Shown here in pieces: positions 6,619-13,892 of a stretch of DNA of 16,574 nucleotides (its first letter is position 1; the number at the start of each line of letters is the position of its first letter). Origin of the DNA: an uncultured Nitrosomonadales bacterium. Lineage in GTDB: Bacteria > Pseudomonadota > Gammaproteobacteria > Burkholderiales > Gallionellaceae. The stretch covers positions 1 through 16,574 of the forward strand of contig CAIZNF010000095.1 in the NCBI GenBank assembly GCA_903934275.1. The letters are read 5' to 3'. A program made the position numbers and the translations under genes. Under the pieces are notes generated by a model, which did not search any database, was not told the origin of the DNA, and saw only the letters and a list, made by a program, of their open reading frames with translations.

Positions 6619-7500
6619 ATGTATTCACTGATAACATTTGCCACAGATTGGGGAAGCAAGCACGGCGGCATTAACAGCTTCAACACCGACTTTCTGAAGG
6701 CATTCGGTATTGCATACCATCTTGGCGCAGAAGTAATTTGTATTGTGGCGAGTGCCACTCCAGAGGAAATCGAAGAAGCTCACAATGCGCATGTGAAACT
6801 GGTGGCATTGCCGTACCCGCCGGAAGAAAAATTATTCTCGGCTAAACATGCGCAAGCTGGCATTGACGAGTTACGGAATCTCAAGATCAGTTTCGACCCA
6901 AATCACACGGTATGGCTTGGGCACGACCGCATCACCGGAACCGCAGCTATTGAGGCTGCAAAAATTGCCGGTGGCCGCTCGGCCTTGATCCACCACATGA
7001 GTTACGCCCACTACGAGTCTTTTGCCGAAGACTCCAAAACTGCGCATTCCAAAAATCAGGAACAACAAAGATTATTCGAACAATCCGATCTGATATTGGC
7101 TATCGGCCCCTTATTGCGTGATGCTGCGCATGACTTGGTCGGTGGAGCAAAGTCAGTGCACATGTTAGTGCCTGGGCTAGCAGAGATTGATGTTCAGCCA
7201 GCACCCAAAACATTTGTCGCTTTTCTGGGTGGGCGGTCAAGTGGGGATGCTGCCCGTGTCAAGCAGGGTTACCTGAGCGTCGCCGCGTTGGCTCATGCAC
7301 ATAAGAAGGCATGCGAGATCAATATGCCGGATGGGTTATGCAAGCAGCCCAGATTGATGTTGCGCGGCGTGGATTTTGCAGCGGAGGAAAACAGTCAGCC
7401 CAATGCGAAACCTGAAGCCAATTTAAAAGCATTTGCCGAAAAATATGCGGATCGCGCCATAACTGTTCTGGCGTTGCCATACACCCATGATCGGAATTAG
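6619..7500 (+). CDS. N-terminal half of a GT4 (GT-B fold) glycosyltransferase domain, ended by an in-frame amber codon
   Basis: These 293 residues open with MYSLITFATDWGSKHGGINSF, the typical start of the acceptor-side Rossmann domain of family 4 glycosyltransferases (strand, then a Gly-Gly loop). Later parts include WLGHDRITGTAA (about 93-104), ALIHHMSYAHYESF (about 123-136) and a central GGRSSGD loop (about 204-210). The frame stops at TAG (7498-7500), exactly in phase with the next segment, which continues the same domain without gap. The normal residue there was probably Gln or another residue one step from TAG. The ATG at 6619 has only a weak AAAGAA ribosome site. As written, this half lacks the donor-binding EX7E motif and would not be an active enzyme alone. 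Confidence 0.75.
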   Translation: MYSLITFATDWGSKHGGINSFNTDFLKAFGIAYHLGAEVICIVASATPEEIEEAHNAHVKLVALPYPPEEKLFSAKHAQAGIDELRNLKISFDPNHTVWLGHDRITGTAAIEAAKIAGGRSALIHHMSYAHYESFAEDSKTAHSKNQEQQRLFEQSDLILAIGPLLRDAAHDLVGGAKSVHMLVPGLAEIDVQPAPKTFVAFLGGRSSGDAARVKQGYLSVAALAHAHKKACEINMPDGLCKQPRLMLRGVDFAAEENSQPNAKPEANLKAFAEKYADRAITVLALPYTHDRN

Positions 7501-10290
7501 TTGTATCGCAATATCAGCAGAGTCAGCGCGGTGATGATGCTCTCATGGCACGAAGGCTTCGGTTTGGCAGCATGGGAGGCAATCGCGGCGGGTGTGCCGC
7601 TGATAATCAGCAAACATAGTGGTGTATATAAATTGCTGGAGGAAAAACACCCTGGCTGCGAAAAAGGATTTATCTATCCGGTTGACGTGCGGGGCACTAA
7701 TACCGACCCGTATTTTAGGCAAGAGGATTTGGAATCGGTAGCGGTGGCCATCAGAGAGATTGCACACCAACCAGAGAAAGCGCGCCAGAAGGCCGGGACA
7801 TTGCGCGGCTTGCTGCTCAACGAATATTCATGGGCTGCCTGTGCGGAACAAGCTGCGAAAATTTTCTGCTGGCCTTTGCAAAAAGGTAGCCTGTCAGACG
7901 TAATACAGAAACCCATCGCGCCAGCCCCAGATATTGCCGAACCTCAACCTATCCGTAGCGATTTGCCGGTACACATGCCGACAAGACACTGGCATGCTGA
8001 CGGTGGCGTTGCCGACAGTCAATTGCTGCGCGCCGAAGAAGAAATGGTTCCGTTCGATCCGGCACGCCAGCCAGAACTCGATAAACTGAATATATGGCTT
8101 GATGATGTCCAATATCCGCAAACTGTGCGGCTAATCACGGGTGCGGGGGGCTTGGGCAAAACCCGGCTGGCGCTGCATCTTTGCCAGCAACGTATTATTT
8201 CTGGCTGGTACGCGGGATTTATGGATAGCGACCTCGCAGCCAAGGAGCTGGCATCTGGTTGGCAAGTGTTGAAGGCTCTCAACCAGCCGCTGCTCATCGT
8301 TATTGATTATGCCGAAACCCGTCAGGACAGCCTGCTCGCCCTGCTCAAAGCCATGCTGCAATCACCCGCTGAGCAGCCTGTGCGATTGCTCTTGCTGGCG
8401 CGTGATGGCGGGGAATGGTGGGACAACCTGCCAGGCAAGGACAAGACTTGCGAATCCCTGCTCGGTGGTTACGCCACTTCCGGTCCCTATCATCTGCCCC
8501 CATTACATACCGAGATGCAAGACCGCCGCCACGCTTACAGGCAGGCGCTGAATGCCTTTGCCGAAGCATTAAACGTCCCTGCCCCCGACGTTATCCCGGA
8601 ACTGGCGGGAGAATATTTTGGCCGCCCGCTGTATTTGCAAATGGCCGCCCTGCTTGCGCTGCACGGCGAACGTCCGACCACGGCGCAGGGTCTGACCCGC
8701 GCATTGCTGAATCACGAGCGGCGCTACTGGCGCGGTTTGTTTGTCGGTCACGATATTCCACAAGCGGAACACTATGCCGAACAATTGCTGACGCTGACCA
8801 CTCTGGCGGGCGGCTTCGCCACGCTCAAGGCCGCGTTGCTTTTTTGGGAACGGACAAACGGAAAAATACTAAGCTCCGCGCAGTTCAATCATTTGTTCAA
8901 TGCGTTGATACCGCTTTACCCCGGCAAGCAAGGCTTGCAGCCCGTGCGCCCCGATTTGCTCGGCGAAGCTCTGGTGGCACAAGCCCTGCTGCGCCCCACG
9001 GCGATTGATATGCTGGACGTGCTTCTTGGAAAAGAGGCCAGCCAGTCTGTGAGATTGAATGCCCTGACGGCTATTGCCCGCTTGTCCGACCATTACCCTG
9101 AATTGCATGAAACCTTGACGGAAACATTGGTGCGCCACTTCGCGCATTGCTGGCAGGAATTCCTGCTTGTAGCCACCGAGACACCGAGCGATTTACCCGT
9201 ATTAGCTGAAGCAGCGTTTGTGCGTTTGCCAGCCAACATCAAGGGTCAGGTTACAGGCTTGCTGAAATCACGAGTGGGCGAAGAGTCGGTGCAACTAACC
9301 TCATTCTACTGTTTTGTAAGCGAATACTTGGTGGATAAGTCACATCAAAAGCACCAGTTGAAATCGTCCAATATCGAATTCATGTCCACTTATGCCAGCA
9401 CGCTAAACACTCATTCCATACTATTATTCCGATCAGGGGACAATGCTCTGGCTCTTTCCTCGTCTGCCGAAGTCCTCATGCTATTTGACAAGCTGTGCAA
9501 ACTAGACCGACAGCGCTTCGAACCTGACTTTGCAATGTCATTGAACAACTACGCGAACCGCATTGCCAATGTTGGTCGCGACGATGAGGCACTAGAACGT
9601 GCTATGCAGGCATTGGAGATTTACCAAAGGCTGTCGCAGAAAGAACCAGCTCACTTTGAGCCTGATTTTGCGATGTCATTGGACAACTACGCAACCCGCT
9701 TGGGTAATGTAGGCCGCTATGACGATGCGCTTGCGTATGCCGGTCAAGCACTCCACATTCGCCAAAGGCTGGCGCAGAAAAATCCGGGGCGCTTTGAACA
9801 CGAGTTCGCAACATCATTGAATAACTACGCAAACAGCTTATGCGATACGGGTTGCGACGACGAAGCTCTGGTGCATGCTCGGCAGGCATTAGAGATTTAC
9901 CAGCGACTGGCCCAGAAAAATCCGGATCGCTTCGTGCCTGGTCTTGCAATGTCATCGAACAACTATGCGGGACATTTACGTGGTGTAGGCCGTGATGAGG
10001 AAGCGCTGTATTACGCCAAGCAGGCATTGGATATTCGCGAGCGGCTAGCCCAGAAAAATCCGGATCGGTTCATGCCTGCTCTTGCAGAATCATTGGACAA
10101 TTACGCAATCCATTTAGGCAATATAGGCCGCTCTGGTGAGGCTCTGGAATGCGCGAATCGGGCATTGGATATTTACCAGCAGCAGGCGCAGAAAAATCCG
10201 GCACGCTTCGCTGAAGATAGTTTCTCATCCAACTGCTTCGCTCGTTTCCTGAAGTTGCTGACCGGTGATGTAGATGGGGGGGCGATCTAG
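7501..10290 (+). CDS. GT4 C-terminal half + STAND NTPase + TPR array (broken conflict-type protein)
   Basis: In phase with the preceding segment and starting at a TTG directly after its amber codon, this 929-residue frame first completes the glycosyltransferase: SWHEGFGLAAWEAI carries the GT4 EX7E motif (E18, E26), followed by GVPLIISKHSG (31-41). After a linker (about 130-200) comes a P-loop NTPase: Walker A GAGGLGKT (214-221), Walker B LLIVIDYAE (264-272), LLLLARDGGEWW (296-307) and a GRPLYLQ motif (374-380), the last typical of STAND ATPases. From about residue 658 there are 46-residue TPR units. The frame ends at TAG 10288-10290 just after seven G; the next frame continues plausible protein. 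STAND-TPR proteins act as ligand-triggered switches, often in defence; here the output domain would be a glycosyltransferase, which is inference. Upstream amber and downstream frameshift mean the intact product is not made from this sequence as written. Confidence 0.8.
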   Translation: MYRNISRVSAVMMLSWHEGFGLAAWEAIAAGVPLIISKHSGVYKLLEEKHPGCEKGFIYPVDVRGTNTDPYFRQEDLESVAVAIREIAHQPEKARQKAGTLRGLLLNEYSWAACAEQAAKIFCWPLQKGSLSDVIQKPIAPAPDIAEPQPIRSDLPVHMPTRHWHADGGVADSQLLRAEEEMVPFDPARQPELDKLNIWLDDVQYPQTVRLITGAGGLGKTRLALHLCQQRIISGWYAGFMDSDLAAKELASGWQVLKALNQPLLIVIDYAETRQDSLLALLKAMLQSPAEQPVRLLLLARDGGEWWDNLPGKDKTCESLLGGYATSGPYHLPPLHTEMQDRRHAYRQALNAFAEALNVPAPDVIPELAGEYFGRPLYLQMAALLALHGERPTTAQGLTRALLNHERRYWRGLFVGHDIPQAEHYAEQLLTLTTLAGGFATLKAALLFWERTNGKILSSAQFNHLFNALIPLYPGKQGLQPVRPDLLGEALVAQALLRPTAIDMLDVLLGKEASQSVRLNALTAIARLSDHYPELHETLTETLVRHFAHCWQEFLLVATETPSDLPVLAEAAFVRLPANIKGQVTGLLKSRVGEESVQLTSFYCFVSEYLVDKSHQKHQLKSSNIEFMSTYASTLNTHSILLFRSGDNALALSSSAEVLMLFDKLCKLDRQRFEPDFAMSLNNYANRIANVGRDDEALERAMQALEIYQRLSQKEPAHFEPDFAMSLDNYATRLGNVGRYDDALAYAGQALHIRQRLAQKNPGRFEHEFATSLNNYANSLCDTGCDDEALVHARQALEIYQRLAQKNPDRFVPGLAMSSNNYAGHLRGVGRDEEALYYAKQALDIRERLAQKNPDRFMPALAESLDNYAIHLGNIGRSGEALECANRALDIYQQQAQKNPARFAEDSFSSNCFARFLKLLTGDVDGGAI
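9472..10287 (+). repeat. 138-base tandem repeats encoding 46-residue TPR units
   Basis: The core ALEIYQRLAQKNPxRF recurs with exact 138-base spacing: unit starts at 9610, 9748, 9886, 10024 and 10162, with a more diverged first unit at 9472 and a truncated last one. Each unit contains the helix pair xSLNNYAxRLxxxGRxDEAL and xxAxQALxIxQRLAQK, a long-linker TPR typical of sensor regions in STAND proteins. The near-identical units would allow recombination to change their number. Confidence 0.85.
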
Positions 10291-10337
10291 CAGAACTGAA
10301 TCTCATCCCCGAAACGACACCCCAGCACCGCCGCCCT

Positions 10338-10634
10338 TTGCTGCAACTTTTTGCCAGCTTCGTGCAAGCCTGTTGTGCGCCGGATCAGGCCGTTCGTTCC
10401 GATGCTTTTAAACAAGTCGTTGCACTCTGGGGTGATCTATCCCGCGCAAATAAAACCTCCGCTCAGGATTACTTGCTGTGTGCGGCTGCCTGGTGCGCCA
10501 CATTCGAACCGGCTGCTGTAGCCAATGTGGATTGGCAAACAGAGTGGCATCAATTTGTGAACCGGCGGCAAGGGCATGTGCCCTGCTGGATGCAGACAGT
10601 GGCGCAACGCCTGCAATTCCAGTGGCCGGAATAA
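10338..10634 (+). CDS. Displaced C-terminal segment of the GT4-STAND-TPR protein
   Basis: This frame, 98 residues from a TTG at 10338, is better read as the tail of the upstream gene. Continuing it backwards past 10338 gives an unbroken protein-like stretch (DLAELNLIPETTPQHRRPLL) right up to the G7 run at 10276-10282, where the TPR gene is thrown out of frame. The segment is Ala/Gln/Trp-rich and helical, with two neighbouring Cys (QACCAPD) and another Cys near AAAWCATF. It has no family I recognise. There is no ribosome site before the TTG, so independent translation is unlikely. Confidence 0.5.
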   Translation: MLQLFASFVQACCAPDQAVRSDAFKQVVALWGDLSRANKTSAQDYLLCAAAWCATFEPAAVANVDWQTEWHQFVNRRQGHVPCWMQTVAQRLQFQWPE

Positions 10635-10695
10635 ATAACTCACGTAAATCAAAAGCGTTGTAGGGGCGCGATTTATCTGGCACGGTGCAAACCCG

Positions 10696-10764
10696 GTAGG
10701 ATGTGCTGAGGAATGAAGCGCATCGTTTCGCGATTGATGCGGTTCGTGCCTCACCACATCCTAC
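10696..10764. repeat. Long REP-like palindrome downstream of the GT4-STAND gene
   Basis: This 69-base imperfect palindrome has outer arms GTAGGATGTG and CACATCCTAC that are perfect complements. Inner arms GAATGAAGCGCATC and GATGCGGTTCGTGCC pair with a few mismatches around a GTTTCGC loop. It is another GTAGG-bounded element, of a different family from those near jetC. Lying between two convergent genes, it could also limit read-through. No U-tract follows. Confidence 0.7.
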
Positions 10765-10790
10765 GGCTCTTTACTGCCCTGTGTGCGTGA

Positions 10791-11678
10791 TTATTTTTTC
10801 CGGTCAAACAGATTTGAACGATGCCGCATATAAAAAGCGAAGAAGCTTTCGTCCAAGCGTTTTAGGCGCGCCCGATCTTCGTATACGGCAGGGCAAAGGC
10901 CGCCACGCTCGCGTATGGCCAAGCCTGTGACCAGTCGATACGCCATGCCCCCATCACTATTTGGCAGGTTGTCCAGTATGGAGACACCAGTTTTTTTCTC
11001 ATGTGCGCACCAGGCTGGAAACCATGTTGCGTCAAGCTCGCCGAGATCGTTTTGAAATTCGCTCCAATCGCACGCCAGTTGCGCATCGCCCGTTTCGTCG
11101 ACGAAGACATCGAAGCGTTGGGGAGCCAACCAGGCGTAGCGCAGCACTGCTCTCCTAGCCTGCTCTGTTTCCCCGCAACCGTAATATCCCAATCCCAGCC
11201 AGCGCTGCACCGCTGCGCGCATTTCTGCGCCCGGCACCTTTTGGGCTATGCGCACGGCATCGGTAAATTGTTGCGCGCGCAAATAAAGTTCGGCGGCAAA
11301 ATGATTGCAGTGTTCGGGGGCGATGCCAGCCTTCTCGGATGCTTTGGCCAGAATGCCCCAGCACTTGCGTGCCAGTTCAATCCTCGCGTTGCCCATGACC
11401 GTAGCCGCAGGAATAATCTGTTCCCGGATCAGTTGCTCCTCTGCGGCAATGCCTGTCGGGGCGCGCGGCCAGTCCGGGTTAGCGCAACTGTCGGCCCAGT
11501 AATCGACGAAGTCGCACAGTGTATGGTACTGGGGCAACCCCGCATGGTGCGGATCGGCTTCCGCCAAGCGGCGCAAAGCCTGACGCGATGCCGCACGATC
11601 AAAGTTGGCCAGCGCGGCAATCAGGTCGTTGGCATGCTGAACCGGTGCAGAGTCTGCAAAAATATCGAGTTGTTGCAT
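10791..11678 (-). CDS. Unrecognised 295-residue protein, probably helical
   Basis: I do not recognise this family. The protein starts MQQLDIFADS at an ATG with a weak AGAG site, and looks mostly alpha-helical and soluble: Ala/Leu/Arg-rich helices such as NDLIAALANFDRAASRQALRRLAE (about 17-40), a middle section with TPR-like helix pairs (HFAAELYLRAQQFTDAVRIAQ, then WLGLGYYGCGETEQARRAVL), and a C-terminal part rich in aromatic and charged residues (CDWSEFQNDLGELDATWFPAWCAHE). No signal peptide, membrane segment or clear catalytic motif is visible. It lies 79 bases downstream of vapC on the same strand, so it may share that transcript, and it converges on the GT4-STAND gene with a palindromic repeat between. 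Codon pattern and length support a real gene. A scaffolding or partner role is only a guess. Confidence 0.7.
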   Translation of the reverse strand: MQQLDIFADSAPVQHANDLIAALANFDRAASRQALRRLAEADPHHAGLPQYHTLCDFVDYWADSCANPDWPRAPTGIAAEEQLIREQIIPAATVMGNARIELARKCWGILAKASEKAGIAPEHCNHFAAELYLRAQQFTDAVRIAQKVPGAEMRAAVQRWLGLGYYGCGETEQARRAVLRYAWLAPQRFDVFVDETGDAQLACDWSEFQNDLGELDATWFPAWCAHEKKTGVSILDNLPNSDGGMAYRLVTGLAIRERGGLCPAVYEDRARLKRLDESFFAFYMRHRSNLFDRKK

Positions 11679-11757
11679 GGTTTGAATCTCTATAGGGCTC
11701 TCCGTCTTGAAGCTGGGTCGTATGCAATTACACTGCAGCTCCCGACTTTTTGATCTA

Positions 11758-12135
11758 TCAGAGCGAATACGGTGTCAGGACAAAGTCAAAACGGTCTGCC
11801 GGAAAATCCTTGGTATTGCGCGTCACCAGCTTCAGTCCGTGGTGCTTTGCCACGGCGGCCTGGATGGCATCGGGCAGCTTCCAGCGGTACTCGCGGCGCA
11901 GGCGTGCGGCGAGGTTAGCCGTGGTTCGATCCAGCGGCAGGCAGATGAAAGCGTCGAGCAAGCGGGCTGGCATGGCGATTTGCGCTTCGTCGAAGCCTGT
12001 CAACACCTCTGCGTGCGTGATGGCGGAAATGGCCGCTTCGCTGCGGTGCTCGCGCAGGAAAATTGTCGCCGCTTCGATGCCGTTGAAATGGTCGATGAGG
12101 ATGACCGAGTCGAGCAGATAGATCAACGCGCCCAC
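11758..12135 (-). CDS. vapC: VapC-family PIN-domain ribonuclease toxin
   Basis: This PIN-domain toxin of about 125 residues shows the expected metal-binding acidic residues: D9 in LLDSVILID, E43 in HAEVLTGF, D89 in WKLPDAIQAA and D110 in TRNTKDF. VapC toxins cut tRNA or rRNA unless bound by VapB. The start shown is GTG at 12135, which overlaps vapB by 13 bases. A TTG at 12126 would give the more typical opening MIYLLDS, overlap the vapB stop as TTGA, and be preceded by GAGTGGG, so it may be the true start. It is coupled to vapB and sits at the jetA-side edge of the insert. No damage is visible. Confidence 0.88.
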   Translation of the reverse strand: MGALIYLLDSVILIDHFNGIEAATIFLREHRSEAAISAITHAEVLTGFDEAQIAMPARLLDAFICLPLDRTTANLAARLRREYRWKLPDAIQAAVAKHHGLKLVTRNTKDFPADRFDFVLTPYSL

Positions 12136-12359
12136 TCGTCGCGGGCGTTCTGCTGCCAGGCAAGTCCGTCGCCGTGCCGCCAGATGCCGACAGTGCCGGC
12201 AAGCAACGCCTGAAAATCGTCGCCACTCTGTTGGCGGGTAGCGCGCAGCGCCTGCACCGCCTGGCGCACCACTTCGGTCATGGGAACATGCTGGAGAGCG
12301 GCTTGCTGGTCCAGCCAGCGCTTGTCCGATTCATCCAAGCTAATTACGGTGCGAACCAT
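12123..12359 (-). CDS. vapB: VapB-type ribbon-helix-helix antitoxin
   Basis: I chose the ATG at 12359 (78 residues) because a perfect GGAGG lies 4 bases upstream (12368-12364); the open frame continues ten codons further without a ribosome site. MVRTVISLDESDKRWLDQQAALQHVPMTEVVRQAVQAL is a ribbon-helix-helix DNA-binding domain (strand, helix, turn, helix). The C-terminal half (FQALLAGTVGIWRHGDGLAWQQ) would bind and block VapC. It overlaps vapC and should repress its own promoter. The module lies directly after the jetA stop. Confidence 0.85.
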   Translation of the reverse strand: MVRTVISLDESDKRWLDQQAALQHVPMTEVVRQAVQALRATRQQSGDDFQALLAGTVGIWRHGDGLAWQQNARDEWAR

Positions 12360-12389
12360 GGTGCCTCCGGTGTCATAAATATTGCGCAC

Positions 12390-12417
12390 ATGTTATCAGC
12401 GATGCATGGATTGTTAA
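12390..12417 (-). promoter_or_regulatory. Probable vapBC promoter
   Basis: On the minus strand TTAACA (12417-12412) and TAACAT (12395-12390) are spaced 16 bases apart, giving a start of transcription about 24 bases before the vapB ATG, just upstream of its GGAGG site. The match is moderate. The -35 box overlaps the 9-base sequence TTAAAGAGT (12414-12422) that is repeated inverted at the other edge of the insert. Confidence 0.4.
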
Positions 12418-12446
12418 AGAGTGAGTGCAGAAGAGTTTAGTGGCTG

Positions 12447-13892
12447 TCACCTGTTGAAAATCATGCGCGGCAAGCTGGCGCTACGTTTTACGCCATTGCC
12501 ATCAAGCCAGCGCACGATGTCGTAATTGGCCTCATCGAATAACGCTTTGCTGTCTTCGCTGGCCAGGGTGAGGTAGGCCACCAGCTCCGCCAGCCCATGC
12601 TCCATGGGGAATTCGGCCAGCAACTCTTCCAGCATAATCTGCTGTCGCGTCTGCAAGGCATGGCGCAGTTGCGCCGCGAGGCGCGCCTTGTCCACCACTA
12701 CATGATCGAACAGCGCGTCTGCCGTCACATCGCCATCATCGTCGGCCAGTATTTGATCCGTGAGCACGGGCTTGACCGACACCGAAAACAGGGGGCGCTC
12801 CATGGGCAGTTCGATGCCCGGCGCGACATCGTCGATCTCCATGAATGCGGTGTCTTTGGGTATATCCTCACGCAGGGCCAGCGCGTGGGCTTCGATATGG
12901 TGGATGATTTCCATGATGCGGCGGTTTTCCAGCCACACCTGATCGTCGAGAAAGCGGCGCAATTGTTGCGACAGCAACGATACGGTGCGCTGCGTGTGTT
13001 CGCCCGCTTCGAGCCAGTCGTAATGCACCCGCTTCAGGCGCGCATCCGGTTGCAGCGCGCGCACTGCTTGTAGCTCGAACACCGCCTTGAGCAAGGCGGA
13101 CAATTCTTCCTGCCGCTCCGGCGACATTAAAAAATCCCAGAATGCCCGGAAACTCTTGCCCTGATCGGAATCCGCAATCGCGTCGCGCTCGCCGAAAATC
13201 GATTCCAGCAAGCCGCCCTTGGAGCCTTCCCACAACGCGATTCGCTCGCGGGTGCTGCGATCCAGGGTGCGGAAATTCTGCTCCACTTCGCGGAAATCGG
13301 CCAGCAGTTCACGCGCCGTGGCAGACACTTGCTGGAAGCGGTCTTTCAGCGCCGTCTCGTCGAGCAAAGCGAGTTCACCGTCGTGGATGCGCGCGATTTC
13401 GGCATCGATCTCCGCTTTGCGTTTCTCCAGCTCGCGGATGCGCGCTTCGGGGTTGGCATCGCTGCCTTCCACCATTTGCCTGAGCAATTCAAACACCGTC
13501 ATCAGGCGCGACTCGGTGCCCACGAAGGCGCGCTGTGTGAGGTTTTCCAGCCAGGCGATGGCTTTTTCGGTGGCCGGGGTCAGATCGAAATGCGCCTCGT
13601 CCGAACCCGGCGGATAATATTTGCGCAGCCAGCCGCGTGTTTCCTGCGTCCAGTCTTCGAGGTAAGTCGCCGCCGGTTTGGGGAAAGCCGTATCCCCCTG
13701 CGACTGGCGCAAATGAAACAGCTCGTCTTCCAGTTTTGAAACCAGCTCCGCCTGCGCCATGCCGCGCACATTGGGCAACACAAACACCCGTTGTAGAAAG
13801 CTTGCCACCAGCGGCGCATGATCGGCCAGCAGCAAGCGCCAGGCGGGGTGGCTGCGGCGCAAGGTGTCAAGGGTGGCGTAGTCGAGGCTCAC
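12447..13892 (-). CDS. jetA: JetA, Wadjet kleisin subunit (DUF3375, MukF-like)
   Basis: This 481-residue protein has the DUF3375 pattern and typical length. It opens with YATLDTLRRSHPAWRLLLADHAPLVASFL, a winged-helix start, and continues through LEDELFHLRQ and YLEDWTQETRGWLRKYYPPGSDE (a characteristic conserved block near 78-100). A central coiled region follows (ARIRELEKRKAEIDAEIARI, about 150-170), then FRAFWDFLMSPERQEEL (about 265-281) and a C-terminal winged-helix part. JetA is the kleisin that closes the JetC ring and recruits JetB. It starts at GTG 13892 without a clear ribosome site; an in-frame TAA shortly upstream rules out a longer form. It lies 28 bases after copA on the same strand, so read-through from copA is likely, though GATAAT at 13909-13904 could be a local -10. 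Its partners jetBCD are 6.9 kb further down. Confidence 0.92.
   Translation of the reverse strand: MSLDYATLDTLRRSHPAWRLLLADHAPLVASFLQRVFVLPNVRGMAQAELVSKLEDELFHLRQSQGDTAFPKPAATYLEDWTQETRGWLRKYYPPGSDEAHFDLTPATEKAIAWLENLTQRAFVGTESRLMTVFELLRQMVEGSDANPEARIRELEKRKAEIDAEIARIHDGELALLDETALKDRFQQVSATARELLADFREVEQNFRTLDRSTRERIALWEGSKGGLLESIFGERDAIADSDQGKSFRAFWDFLMSPERQEELSALLKAVFELQAVRALQPDARLKRVHYDWLEAGEHTQRTVSLLSQQLRRFLDDQVWLENRRIMEIIHHIEAHALALREDIPKDTAFMEIDDVAPGIELPMERPLFSVSVKPVLTDQILADDDGDVTADALFDHVVVDKARLAAQLRHALQTRQQIMLEELLAEFPMEHGLAELVAYLTLASEDSKALFDEANYDIVRWLDGNGVKRSASLPRMIFNR

Larger units (their letters stand above)
6619..10634 (+). pseudogene. Composite GT4-STAND-TPR gene with two lesions (amber and frameshift)
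   Basis: Taken together, the three segments read as one gene of about 1,338 residues: GT4 glycosyltransferase (about 1-415), linker, STAND NTPase (about 490-690), helical region, TPR array (about 952-1225), and an unassigned C-terminal segment of about 118 residues. Two single events separate them: TAG at 7498-7500 with no change of phase, and a net -1 base (or +2) in the G7 tract at 10276-10282. Eight or five G would restore the frame. Everything else, including all motifs, is intact, so the lesions are recent, regulatory, or sequencing errors. The gene faces opposite to every other gene in the window and sits in the insert that splits the Wadjet genes. Confidence 0.65.

Noticed and set aside
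9144..9165. Short perfect palindrome GCAGGAATTCCTGC inside the STAND gene
   Set aside because: Fourteen bases within a coding region, no second copy or nearby signal; likely chance.
9472..10287. Regularly spaced repeats considered as a CRISPR array
   Set aside because: The 138-base period is coding, encodes TPR helices in one frame and has no spacer-repeat structure.
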